Source of the DNA: Halapricum hydrolyticum
GTDB taxonomy: Archaea > Halobacteriota > Halobacteria > Halobacteriales > Haloarculaceae
Assembly (NCBI GenBank): GCA_025517565.1
Contig: JAOPKD010000002.1
Span: 1 to 64,000 of the forward strand
Direction of reading: 5' to 3'
Length of the DNA: 64,000 bases
A model generated the notes under the pieces. It was given only the letters and a program-made list of their open reading frames with translations. It did no database searches and was not told the DNA's origin. Positions 8,204 to 16,974 of the stretch are shown here, piece after piece; the stretch's first letter is position 1; every line of letters begins with the position of its first letter. The position numbers and the translations under genes were made by a program.

Positions 8204-9493
8204 ATGAGTAGTTCCGGAGACGGGTCTGAGGTGTCGGCGGGATTGAGCGGCCTCGGACAGTTTCTCACGCTGGAGAGTTCGAAGGTGCGCTTCCAGGCGC
8301 TGTTTTTCGTCTATTTCATCGGTTCGTCCGGCTTCTCGGTCTTCAGAAACGTGTATCTCGAAGAGATGGGGTTGACCGGTTCCCAGATGGGGCAAATCGG
8401 CTTCCTGCTCATGGCTGCGGGCGTCGTCGCTCAGCCGGCGTGGGGACTGCTGAGCGATTACTTCCGGGCCGATCGGACGATCCTCGTCGTGGGCGGTCTC
8501 GGCTCCGCACTCGCGTTGCTCAGCTACCCGATCGGCGACAGCCTTGCGGCCCCGTTCGCCCTGATCGCAGTGGGGACGGCGCTCTATTCGGCGCTCCGAT
8601 CACCGATCAGTCCGATCACGACCGGGATGGTCCTCTCGCGCGGGTTCGATTACGGCAGTGTGCGAGCGTTCGGATCGCTCGCGTGGGCGATCGGCAGCCT
8701 CGGGTTCGGGTTCCTCGTCGGCTATCTGGGCAGTGTGTCGATCATCTACTTCTACGTCGCCAGCGCCGGATTGATGGTCGCTATCGTGTGGTCCTTGCCG
8801 AACGACGGCCGATCCGAAGACGGGACGGGCGACGGCGAGAGCGAGGACGACGAACCAGGTCTCAAGGAGGCAGCCAGGGCGTTGATAACGAACAAGAACT
8901 TCCTGGTGATTCTGGCGGCAGCCTTCCTCCTTCGGCTCTCGATCTCGGGTGGCGAGGCGTTCTTCGCCGTGTACATGCGGAATGTGGAGGTCAGTCTCGG
9001 CCTCGGGCCGCTGGTGCTCTCGCCCGACGGGATGACCGGTGTCGCGTGGACGATCAACTCCGGCATCGAAGCCGTCGCGTTCCTCTACGTCCTGAAAACG
9101 AACATCTCCTACAAGTGGTTGCTCGTCGGGGGTGGCGTGATCGTCGTGATCCCGAACCTCGTCTACGGGCTGACGACCCAGCCCGTGATCCTTCTGGCGA
9201 TCCAGTCGCTGGGCGGAATCGGGTTCGCGATGGTCAGCGTCGCGGCAGTCGATCTCGCCCACGAGATCTCGGCCGAGCGAGTTACCTCGACCGCACAGTC
9301 GCTGCTGACTGGCCTCGGCTACGGGCTGGGAGCGGCGGCGGGCCAGATCGTCGCCGGGACGCTCCTGGACGCCGTCGGAATCATGGACATGTACGTCGGC
9401 ATCTCAGTCCTCGGGTTCCTCGGCGCTGCGGTCGGACTGCTCGTCTCGACGGACAGCCGCTCCGGTAAGCCGCGACAGACGGCGGGAACGTGA
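8204..9493 (+). CDS. MFS transporter, MFS_1-like (oligosaccharide or nucleoside symporter type)
   Basis: This is a 429-residue permease with about 12 membrane helices. The N-terminal half (FQALFFVYFIGSSGFSVFRN, then GLLSDYFRADRTIL in loop 2-3) resembles the LacY/nucleoside-proton symporter-like branch of the MFS rather than drug exporters. A GGAGGTG precedes the ATG at 8204; an in-frame GTG lies 6 bp earlier. It ends 18 bp before the end of the convergent phosphorylase-like gene, so the two are neighbours but not co-transcribed. A sugar or oligosaccharide substrate is plausible from this context, not shown. Confidence 0.82.
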   Translation: MSSSGDGSEVSAGLSGLGQFLTLESSKVRFQALFFVYFIGSSGFSVFRNVYLEEMGLTGSQMGQIGFLLMAAGVVAQPAWGLLSDYFRADRTILVVGGLGSALALLSYPIGDSLAAPFALIAVGTALYSALRSPISPITTGMVLSRGFDYGSVRAFGSLAWAIGSLGFGFLVGYLGSVSIIYFYVASAGLMVAIVWSLPNDGRSEDGTGDGESEDDEPGLKEAARALITNKNFLVILAAAFLLRLSISGGEAFFAVYMRNVEVSLGLGPLVLSPDGMTGVAWTINSGIEAVAFLYVLKTNISYKWLLVGGGVIVVIPNLVYGLTTQPVILLAIQSLGGIGFAMVSVAAVDLAHEISAERVTSTAQSLLTGLGYGLGAAAGQIVAGTLLDAVGIMDMYVGISVLGFLGAAVGLLVSTDSRSGKPRQTAGT

Positions 9494-9511
9494 AAACGAG
9501 ATCCCGATCGA

Positions 9512-12500
9512 TCAGTGCAGCTCGACCACGATCCGGTCGGCGTCGCCTGCACGAATCCGCTCGCTGTGGGGCGCACCGATCGTCGCGCCGTCGATCTCGA
9601 CAGTCTCGCCGTCTTCGTACTCGACGGTGACGGCCGTCGGGACGGCTCCGCCGTCGAAGGTATCCGCTCCCGCGTGGTTGTGATATTCGACCGTCGCCGA
9701 TCCCAGGAACGTCCCCGAGAGTTCACCGTCCTCAAACAGCGACGCCGGCAGTTTCGGCTCGAACGAGAGCGTGAGCTCGTCCTCGTACTCGAACGGTTGC
9801 TCGCCGTAGAGCATGTGATGGAGGATACTGAGGAACTCGACGGTCGAACCGGTCAGGCGAGCGACGAACCCACGACCGTGCAGCGATTCGTCGGGGTGGT
9901 CGCTCGAGACGATGAACGACGAGTTCTCCAGCGGGCTCCGGCCGTACACCGCCGGATCCTGGAACGGGACGAGCGCATCCCGGAAGTCCTCGTAGAACTG
10001 TTCGTAGAGCCCTGCCTGAAGCAGCGACTTGAGGTACTTGTACTCCATGTGCAGCCAGATCGACTCGTTTTCGAGCCAGCCGGGGGTGAACGTTCGCGCC
10101 CGCCCGATCTCGTAGGGCTGCTCGGAGAGGTCGGCGTTGATCTTGTACATCCCCAGTTTCTCGTCGTAGAGGCCGCTGTCTTTCACCGCCTCGTAGATCG
10201 ACGGGGCGTCCGCCGCTTCGGCCCCGCTCTTGAGGCCGCGGACAGGGCCTTCGAGGAAGGGTGGTAGCGCCTCGGGTCGGAACTCGTCGACTTCGACGAA
10301 CGGTCCATCGTGGGTGATGCCTTCCGGCATGTCCTCGACCTCGCGCTCGGAGGAGGACTCGACGTGGAAGCGGAAGTAGGTCGGCGGCACGTCGCCGCCC
10401 AGTTCTTTCGCGCGGTCGATCCCCTCGGCGACCTTCCGCTGGAAGTCTTCGAGCGTGTCGTCCAGATCGGACAGCGACACGTCGACGGTCTCGCCGTCGA
10501 ACCCGGCGTGCACGCGGTCGCGGTAGGTTTCGCGGGCCGTCGAGACGCGGTCCCAGTAGGCGTGGTCTCGGTCGTCGGCGTCGGTCTCCCGGTACCACGC
10601 GAGGGACGCACGGACGTCTTCGAGGAGGTCGTAGATCTCGACGGGGAGCGTGACGCTGTCGACGTCGTCGGGCGCGTCCGCGATGGCTTCCCGCACGATA
10701 TCCAGGAGCCGGGCGAGTTCGTAGGTCTCGGGCATCGACGACCCGAAGAGCGTGGGGAGCCCGTTCATCGCGTCGTCCCACCCCGGATTACCGGCTTCCA
10801 TCTCTATCCCCATTCCCGCGGGGTCCATCGTCGCGAACTTCACCAGACCGAGCGACGTGAGTTTCACGAACAGGTTGGTCTCGAAGACGGCACCATGACC
10901 GTCGTCGGTCCGGACGGCGTACGGTCGGACCTCGCGAGAGTCGATCAACTCGGCCTTCTCCTCGTCGTGTTCGAGGGCGTTGACCTGCCGGACCTTCCCG
11001 TCGAACTCCACGTATTTCAACTCTCGCGGGCGGACCTTCACCGCCGTGTCCTGGAACGTGTACTCGTTGTTCCCGAAGAACAGCTCGGCCTTGCGGTCGG
11101 GATAGATGTCGAGGTACTTCTCGATCGAGTCGAGGTTGTACGTCCAGTGGTCGACCCAGTAGCCGTCGCCGAAGGAGGTCTCGAAGTGCCGAGTAGCTGT
11201 CTCCAGTGCGACCGAGAGGAACTCGTCGGGGTCGACTGTCAGTCCGCCGTCCTCGACGACGGCAGCGGTGAGCAACCCGCCCGGAGTGAACGCGTCCTGT
11301 AAGGTCTCGACGACGGTATCAGGGTCTTCCACCAGGTCGAGGATCGAGTCGCGCTCGTCTTCCGGGACGAAAAATCGGTTGCCTTCCAGAACGAGCGGAT
11401 TGTATCCGTCGGGCTGGACCAGGTTCATGTAGGACGCGACGTTGAAGTCCTCGACGTCCGGTTTCAGCCAGACGTCTTCCCGACGGTTCTGCAAGACGTC
11501 ACGGAAGTTACCGTTCCCCTGGGAGTAGAACTCGGGTGCGACGTAGAAGTCGTTGTAGTCGCGTTCGAGGTCGCCGTGTTTTCGCGAGTAGACGTGCTGG
11601 ACGACGTCGTCGTCCGCACCGAGCATTACCGGCCAGCCGCCGCGCAAGACGTTGTCGAAAAACGACTGCCGGGCGTACTCGTCGAAGGTCTTCTCGGCGG
11701 TGTCGAGCGCGACTGTGTCGGTCAACTCGCGAGCGAGCGTCGTCGCTCGCTCACGCTGTTCGGCGGCGAAGTCCGCATCGAGTCGACCGGCGTGTTCGAG
11801 CGCCTGATCGTGGTCGGTCGCATGGCCCACCAGGGCCGTCAGCGACAGGCTCTCGCCGGGGGCCATCGTCTCCTCCGTCCCGAAAAAGCCACACGGTGTT
11901 CGACCGACGGTGATCTGCTCGTCGTCGGCCAGTGCATCCAGCCCGCCGTCGAAGAAGGGTTCTGGACTCTCCAGGGAGGTGTTCTGGCCGAACACCACGT
12001 CCGGATCGACCAGCGGGTCGAGTCGCTCGCCGTCCGAGACGGCAGTGTAGAAGTGGCCGGCTTCGTGCTCGTTGAGCGTCGAATCCTCGCCCATCGTCGG
12101 CTTGGCCTGATAGAACGGAACGCCGGAATCGAGGTGCTTGACTGCCATCCAGGCTTCCGCCGTCCGGGAGATGTTCTTCAACTGTCCGTCCGGGACGCCG
12201 TACGGGACGATCGCCGGCAGTCCGTCGAGCATCGAGACGTCGACGGCTCGCTCGCCGACGTTCTCGACCTCGACTGTTCGGACGAGCCCCGCGAACGGCT
12301 CTTCAGTGACGGTGAAATAGCGAACGGTCGTCTGCAGCCCGTGTTCGTCGTGGGTTTCGCGAATTTCGAGTTCGTTCGCGCCGATGTACATCTCTCTGTC
12401 ACCGTCCGAGTCAGCGGCGAACGGCTCGTACTCGGCTCCGTCGACGTCGAGAAACGTCCGGAAACCCAGCGTGTCCGTCTGGCGGTAGGCCTTGTTCGCG

Positions 12501-12697
12501 GGGAGGAACTCCAGCATCGATCCGTCCTTGTCGCCGACGCCCATGCTCGCGATGGCCTGGCCGCGGTTGACGTAGAGGACCCACATCGGGATGCCCATCT
12601 CACCCGCGATGCCGGGCAGAAAACTCGAGAACGCATCGCGGTCGTCGTATCTATCGAGGTAGTATCTATTCCGGTGGTCGAACAACTGCTGCTCCAT
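9512..12697 (-). CDS. Beta-glucan phosphorylase-like enzyme (GH94/GH149/GH161 type)
   Basis: The 1061-residue cytoplasmic enzyme has no signal peptide. It has an N-terminal beta-sandwich region, an (alpha/alpha)6 barrel and a C-terminal beta domain, as in cellobiose-phosphorylase-like proteins. Recognisable patches are DFYVAPEFYSQGNGNFRDVL followed by QNRRED, DGYWVDHWTYNLDSIEKYLD and ESIWLHMEYKYLKSLL. The size and the YSQGNGN-RD-QNRR patch point to the large phosphorylases of GH149/GH161 (beta-1,3-glucan) rather than ~800-residue GH94 enzymes. The expected reaction is phosphorolysis of a beta-glucan end to glucose 1-phosphate. TATTATAAC (12722-12730) places transcription near 12700, which favours the ATG at 12697 over the one at 12712. 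Confidence 0.72.
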   Translation of the reverse strand: MEQQLFDHRNRYYLDRYDDRDAFSSFLPGIAGEMGIPMWVLYVNRGQAIASMGVGDKDGSMLEFLPANKAYRQTDTLGFRTFLDVDGAEYEPFAADSDGDREMYIGANELEIRETHDEHGLQTTVRYFTVTEEPFAGLVRTVEVENVGERAVDVSMLDGLPAIVPYGVPDGQLKNISRTAEAWMAVKHLDSGVPFYQAKPTMGEDSTLNEHEAGHFYTAVSDGERLDPLVDPDVVFGQNTSLESPEPFFDGGLDALADDEQITVGRTPCGFFGTEETMAPGESLSLTALVGHATDHDQALEHAGRLDADFAAEQRERATTLARELTDTVALDTAEKTFDEYARQSFFDNVLRGGWPVMLGADDDVVQHVYSRKHGDLERDYNDFYVAPEFYSQGNGNFRDVLQNRREDVWLKPDVEDFNVASYMNLVQPDGYNPLVLEGNRFFVPEDERDSILDLVEDPDTVVETLQDAFTPGGLLTAAVVEDGGLTVDPDEFLSVALETATRHFETSFGDGYWVDHWTYNLDSIEKYLDIYPDRKAELFFGNNEYTFQDTAVKVRPRELKYVEFDGKVRQVNALEHDEEKAELIDSREVRPYAVRTDDGHGAVFETNLFVKLTSLGLVKFATMDPAGMGIEMEAGNPGWDDAMNGLPTLFGSSMPETYELARLLDIVREAIADAPDDVDSVTLPVEIYDLLEDVRASLAWYRETDADDRDHAYWDRVSTARETYRDRVHAGFDGETVDVSLSDLDDTLEDFQRKVAEGIDRAKELGGDVPPTYFRFHVESSSEREVEDMPEGITHDGPFVEVDEFRPEALPPFLEGPVRGLKSGAEAADAPSIYEAVKDSGLYDEKLGMYKINADLSEQPYEIGRARTFTPGWLENESIWLHMEYKYLKSLLQAGLYEQFYEDFRDALVPFQDPAVYGRSPLENSSFIVSSDHPDESLHGRGFVARLTGSTVEFLSILHHMLYGEQPFEYEDELTLSFEPKLPASLFEDGELSGTFLGSATVEYHNHAGADTFDGGAVPTAVTVEYEDGETVEIDGATIGAPHSERIRAGDADRIVVELH

Positions 12698-13350
12698 GCT
12701 CAACAGAACCATCGGTAGCTTGTTATAATAGTGTTTGGACGTTCCTCACTTGAAGAATATAACTACTCAGAAAGCGTCGTTGTATTGCGATAATAGTATA
12801 TCACTTAACAGATTATTAGATGGGTGAAAATATGACTTATCCCCATCATATTATAGAATCTATATGTAGGCACCATATATAAATTCTCTTATCATAGCGG
12901 TTTTCAGATAGTACGAGACAATTCGGTGTCACTGGATGTGCCGTATAGCCCCACAGAGCAGAATCACGTAACTAAAGATACGGTCGATAACAGAGAATAT
13001 CCCACTCAGTTACCGATATTTGTCACATATATGTATGATTTGTCATTATAGCTACTGGCGGAATTGCGCGCATGCCGACGGAGACCGGGGACTGGATAGG
13101 CTTCGGGCAATCGAAGGTCGTGGCGGTATCAGTGGCTCACGAGCGCGTACGACGTAGTGGACACACCCCCAGGTCAAGCCGTCCGAGAAACGAGGCTGCT
13201 CGTGATCTGTTCGCGGGTCGTGCCCGCTCGCAGGTTCGCTGGACGGCGTCCAGCGCCCAGCACGCAAATATCCGATCGGTCTTGTGGCAGTCGACTTGTA
13301 TCATCTGTAGCGGCGACGAGACTTTGACTCTGTGTCACTAGGTATCACGT
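12698..13350. other. AT-rich intergenic region with divergent promoters
   Basis: About 650 bp separate the phosphorylase and SPFH genes. The first 350 bp are markedly AT-rich with several TATA-like stretches (for example around 12722, 12790 and 12890) and no open frame. From 13050 the base composition returns to normal. A weakly matching copy of the TACTG-type repeat may span 13053-13129, and a REP-like block lies at 13222-13274. The only open frame (13072-13341, 89 codons) has no family signature and I do not call it. Confidence 0.5.
13222..13274. repeat. REP-like double-hairpin sequence (copy 2)
   Basis: The sequence starts GCCCGCTCGCAGGTTCG and continues with GCTGGA-CGGCG-TCCAGC, a perfect six-pair hairpin. 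A GCGGG at 13213 can pair with CCCGC at its left edge. It aligns over about 50 bp with 5572-5620 with a few gaps. It lies in the leader region of the SPFH gene. Confidence 0.35.
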
Positions 13351-14619
13351 ATGGACCGATCATCCATTCCACGCGTACGGCAGACCGCGAACAGTGCCGC
13401 TGCCATCATGCTGGCAGCGTTGGTCGTCGCTGCGCTGCTAGTCGTGCTATCGAGCGAGACGCTCGGTATCGGCCTCGCAATCAACCCCGCGCTGATCGCG
13501 GGCTTTCTCGTGCTGTCGATCGCCGTCGCGACAGTGTATTCGGCCGTCGAGGTCGTCGAGGCCTACGAGAAGCGCGCGGTGACGGTCTTCGGGGAGTTCC
13601 GGCGACTCCTCGAACCGGGGATTCATTTCATCCCGCCGTTCGTCTCGAAGACCTACGCTTTCGATATGCGTACTCAGACGCTGGACGTACCGCGCCAGGA
13701 GGCGATCACCCGTGACAACTCGCCGGTGACCGCCGACGCCGTCGTCTACATCCGGGTGATGGACGCCAAGAAGGCGTTCCTGGAGGTCCAGCAGTACGAG
13801 CGTGCGGTCTCGAATCTCGCCCAGACGACGTTGCGGGCGGTGCTGGGCGACATGGAACTGGACGACACGCTCAACAAGCGCCAGGAGATCAACGCGAAGA
13901 TCCGCAAGGAACTCGACGAGCCCACCGACGAGTGGGGGATCCGCGTCGAGAGCGTCGAGGTCCGAGAAGTCAACCCGAGCACGGACGTCCAGGAGGCCAT
14001 GGAGCAGCAGACCTCCGCCGAGCGCCGCCGCCGTGCGATGATCCTGGAAGCCCAGGGTGAACGCCGCAGTGCGATCGAAAAAGCGGAAGGGGACAAGCGC
14101 TCGAACATTATCCGCGCACAGGGTGAAAAGCAGAGTCAGATCCTCGAAGCACAGGGGGACGCCATCTCGACGGTTCTCCGCGCCAAATCCGCCGAAGCGA
14201 TGGGCGAACGCGCCGTCATCGAGCGCGGTATGGAAACCCTGGAAGAGATCGGCAAGGGCGAATCGACGAAGTTCGTCCTGCCCCAGGAACTGACCTCGCT
14301 GGTCGGTCGCTACGGTAAACATCTCACCGGCAGCGACACCAAGACCAACGGCCACGAACTCGAAGGACTCGACTTCGACGAGGAGACCCGGGAGATGCTC
14401 GGACTGGACGACATCGAGAAGATCCTCGGACAGATCGACGAGGAGGCAGAGGTCGACGTCGAGGAAATGGAAGAACAGGCTCAGGCAGTCAAACACGGTG
14501 CCGACGACGCCGAGATCAAAGACCCCGACGAGGTCATCGACGAGATGGACGCCGAGATGCCGGGCTCGGAAGAGTTCAACGAGACGACTGACGGCTCGGA
14601 CGATTCGAGCGCGAACTGA
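13351..14619 (+). CDS. SPFH/stomatin-prohibitin family membrane protein
   Basis: This 422-residue protein has two N-terminal membrane helices (about 16-38 and 46-66), then an SPFH/Band 7 domain (VEAYEKRAVTVFGEFRRLLE, PGIHFIPPF, TRDNSPVTADAVVYIRV, EWGIRVESVEVREVNP), then an alanine/glutamate-rich coiled coil (EAQGERRSAIEKAEGDKRSN). A very acidic tail (about 330-422) is typical for haloarchaea. Such proteins form membrane-bound oligomeric scaffolds, often with an NfeD partner; no nfeD gene adjoins here. Confidence 0.92.
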   Translation: MDRSSIPRVRQTANSAAAIMLAALVVAALLVVLSSETLGIGLAINPALIAGFLVLSIAVATVYSAVEVVEAYEKRAVTVFGEFRRLLEPGIHFIPPFVSKTYAFDMRTQTLDVPRQEAITRDNSPVTADAVVYIRVMDAKKAFLEVQQYERAVSNLAQTTLRAVLGDMELDDTLNKRQEINAKIRKELDEPTDEWGIRVESVEVREVNPSTDVQEAMEQQTSAERRRRAMILEAQGERRSAIEKAEGDKRSNIIRAQGEKQSQILEAQGDAISTVLRAKSAEAMGERAVIERGMETLEEIGKGESTKFVLPQELTSLVGRYGKHLTGSDTKTNGHELEGLDFDEETREMLGLDDIEKILGQIDEEAEVDVEEMEEQAQAVKHGADDAEIKDPDEVIDEMDAEMPGSEEFNETTDGSDDSSAN

Positions 14620-14747
14620 TCGGTTGCGGTTTCGTCGTCACGATTTTTCACGCCGATCGTATCGACACGTAGTCCGAACGAGTCCGTTTGACGGTTCGGT
14701 CTGTCGTCCGCGTCGATCCGCCGGGCGATTCGGCCGGTCCGTATCGG

Positions 14748-15371
14748 TCAGTCGCTCGCACCGCGATCCGACCGGGATGGCGGCGGAATCGGTCGGTCGC
14801 CCGAAGAGAGCGGTTCGGGCCGGACGCACCGATCGGGCCCATCGTTGACGTGGCCGTATTCTTCGGGTGCGTTCGCGAGCGGGTGTGCGGGATTGTCGCC
14901 ACTCGCGATCCGTGCCGCCCGGATCTCGTCGAACCCGTTGATCCGGGCCAGGATGCCCCGCCAGTGGTGGTCCGTCGCTGGCGGCACGACGAGCCGGTGC
15001 GGAGACCCGACCGCCGATCGGCAGGCGTCCAGCACAGCGGCGTTGACGTTGCTGGCCAGCTGGTCGTGATCGACCAGGACGCCCACGCGAGCGTCGGGCG
15101 GCGTCCGCTCGGCGAGTACGTCCAGCCCGAGATGTAACGCCCGGTATTCGGCGACGTTGTTGTCGGGAACGGGATGGTCGAGCGAGAGCCGATCGACGCA
15201 CTCACCGTCGCGAGTTTCGATGACGACACCGAGTCCGCCACCGTCCTCGCGGAAAGACCCGTCGGTAGCGACGTAGAAGTCACGGTGATGGGTGCGGGGC
15301 GGATGGGCGATGTGAGGTGTCGGCGACTCGTCGAACAGGTCTCGAAGTGACGGCCGGCCGTATGCGGCCAT
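14748..15371 (-). CDS. RNase HI-like protein
   Basis: The 207-residue protein starts MAAYGRPSLRDLFDE. The RNase H fold is marked by YVATDGSFREDGGGLGVV (first catalytic Asp), VAEYRALHLGLDVL (catalytic Glu) and VGVLVDHDQL (catalytic Asp), after which haloarchaeal-specific sequence follows. RNase HI-type enzymes cut the RNA strand of RNA-DNA hybrids. The long upstream extension of the open frame overlaps the CBS gene on the other strand and is rejected. The disordered C-terminus (RPIPPPSRSDRG) is unusual. Confidence 0.83.
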   Translation of the reverse strand: MAAYGRPSLRDLFDESPTPHIAHPPRTHHRDFYVATDGSFREDGGGLGVVIETRDGECVDRLSLDHPVPDNNVAEYRALHLGLDVLAERTPPDARVGVLVDHDQLASNVNAAVLDACRSAVGSPHRLVVPPATDHHWRGILARINGFDEIRAARIASGDNPAHPLANAPEEYGHVNDGPDRCVRPEPLSSGDRPIPPPSRSDRGASD

Positions 15372-15498
15372 ACCAGTGGTTCGTGGTCCAGTTACGTAAA
15401 ACTGTGGCTCGAACCGGGGGGCGATCCAGTGACAGAAGTCGGGGAAGGCCACGTCGGCGACCGGAACGCATACGGGTCGGCCTGTCGTTGTCCCACGT

Positions 15499-15993
15499 AT
15501 GGTTACCGCTCGCGAGATCATGACCAGCCCGGTCGAAACCGTTGCCCCCGACGACGACGTCAGTGACGTACTGACTCGACTCGCGAAAGCCGACTTCAGC
15601 GGTTTCCCGGTCGTCGAGGAGGGGCAAGTCGTGGGAATCGTCACGGAGACGGACCTGGTCGATCTCTTCCAGCCGTCGGACCGGCGGCTGTGGATCCCGG
15701 TCGGGTTCCCGCCGTTCATCGAGACGATGACCTACAGCGTCGATCTCTCTTGGAGCGATCTCGACGTCGGGGTCGATATGGTGAAAAACGCCGGCAAGCC
15801 GATCCGTGACGTGATGGTCACCGACGTCGTGACGGTCTCACCCGAGGACACCGTCGAGACAGTGATCGACCACCTGGCCGACCCCGACCGGGACATCAAC
15901 CGACTGCCGGTGGTCGAGGACGGCGAACTCGTCGGGATCATCTCACGCGAGGACGTGCTCCGGACGCTCAGCGAACACGACGTGTCCGTCTAG
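15499..15993 (+). CDS. Tandem CBS domain protein
   Basis: This 164-residue protein consists of two CBS domains: 1-60 (AREIMTSPVETVAPDDDVSD, FPVVEEGQVVGIVTETDL) and about 102-164 (IRDVMVTDVVTVSPEDT, RLPVVEDGELVGIISREDVL). A roughly 40-residue insert between them contains the Pro- and Trp-rich phrase LWIPVGFPPF. Stand-alone CBS pairs usually bind adenine nucleotides or S-adenosylmethionine and regulate partner proteins. The gene ends 2 bp before the EamA transporter, so they are probably co-transcribed. Confidence 0.9.
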   Translation: MVTAREIMTSPVETVAPDDDVSDVLTRLAKADFSGFPVVEEGQVVGIVTETDLVDLFQPSDRRLWIPVGFPPFIETMTYSVDLSWSDLDVGVDMVKNAGKPIRDVMVTDVVTVSPEDTVETVIDHLADPDRDINRLPVVEDGELVGIISREDVLRTLSEHDVSV

Positions 15994-15995
15994 CC

Positions 15996-16916
15996 GTGCG
16001 ATATCGAAACCTCCTGTTGTTCGTCACGCTATCGATTGTCTGGGGTAGCGCCTTCGTCGCGATAAAGGCCGGACTGGCCGACATTCCGCCAGTGCTGTTT
16101 GCGGCGATCCGCTACGACATCGCGGGCGTCCTGGTGCTCGGATACGCGGCTGCCGTCGTCAAGCGGTGGCGACCGCGGACGCGTCGCGAGTGGGCCGCCG
16201 TCGCGGTCGGGTCGGTCTTTCTCATCGCGGGCTATCACGCGCTGCTGTTCGTCGGCGAACAGGGGACGACCAGCGCCGCCGCCGCAGTCGTTGTGAGCCT
16301 CTCGCCCGTGCTCACGACTGGTTTCGCCCGCCTGTTGCTCCCCGAGGAGCGACTGACGACGGTCGGCATCGCTGGCCTCCTGCTCGGTCTGGTCGGCGTG
16401 GTCGTGCTCGTGCGACCCGATCCGACGAACCTCTTCAGCCGAGATGTCGTCTCCGTCGCGCTCATCTTCGGTGCTGCGCTCTCGTTCGCGTTCGGAAGCG
16501 TCCTCGTTCGGTGGCTCGAAGCCGGCCTGCCGATCGAGACGCTGGAAGCGTGGTCGATGATCGGGGGTGCGATTCTCATGCACCTGCTGGCACTCTTGGT
16601 GCCCGGCGAGTCGCTGGCCGCGATATCCTGGACCCCGCGAGCGATCGTCGCGCTCGGATACCTCTCGCTGGTCGCCAGCGCAGTCGGGTTCCTGCTGTAT
16701 TTCGACCTGCTGGAGAGACTCGGCCCCGTCGAGATCAACCTCGTCTCCTATCTCGCCCCGGTCGTCGCAGCGGTGGTCGGGTTCGCCTTCCTCGGGGAGA
16801 TCATCGACGCCGCGACTGGCGTCGGCTTCCTGTTCATCTTCGTCGGATTCGTGCTACTGAAGCGGCGGGCGCTGGCCCGAGAACTCGACCGCTGGCGGAA
16901 AGCGGTCCCGACGTAG
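15996..16916 (+). CDS. EamA/DMT family permease
   Basis: This 306-residue membrane protein with about ten helices shows the two-fold EamA repeat. The N-terminal signature IVWGSAFVAIKAGLADIPP is diagnostic of the drug/metabolite transporter superfamily (RhaT/YdcZ-like EamA). The start is GTG, 2 bp after the CBS gene. The substrate cannot be predicted. The CBS protein may sense energy or nucleotides for it, which is a guess from adjacency. Confidence 0.88.
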   Translation: MRYRNLLLFVTLSIVWGSAFVAIKAGLADIPPVLFAAIRYDIAGVLVLGYAAAVVKRWRPRTRREWAAVAVGSVFLIAGYHALLFVGEQGTTSAAAAVVVSLSPVLTTGFARLLLPEERLTTVGIAGLLLGLVGVVVLVRPDPTNLFSRDVVSVALIFGAALSFAFGSVLVRWLEAGLPIETLEAWSMIGGAILMHLLALLVPGESLAAISWTPRAIVALGYLSLVASAVGFLLYFDLLERLGPVEINLVSYLAPVVAAVVGFAFLGEIIDAATGVGFLFIFVGFVLLKRRALARELDRWRKAVPT

Positions 16917-16974
16917 CGACGCCTCCGAGACACGCGGCGCGGAATATAAGCGCTTGCCCGACCGAGCAACGAGC

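Noticed and set aside
8440..9468. 342-codon open frame inside the MFS gene in another frame
   Set aside because: It is an arginine-rich shadow frame caused by high GC; the MFS frame has clear membrane helices and family motifs.
10310..12718. Long plus-strand frames (330 and 380 codons) opposite the phosphorylase gene
   Set aside because: They are antisense frames typical of high-GC coding DNA, with no family signature; the minus-strand protein is clearly conserved.
13447..14496. 349-codon minus-strand frame opposite the SPFH gene
   Set aside because: It is the antisense of a recognised SPFH domain with biased composition and no motif.
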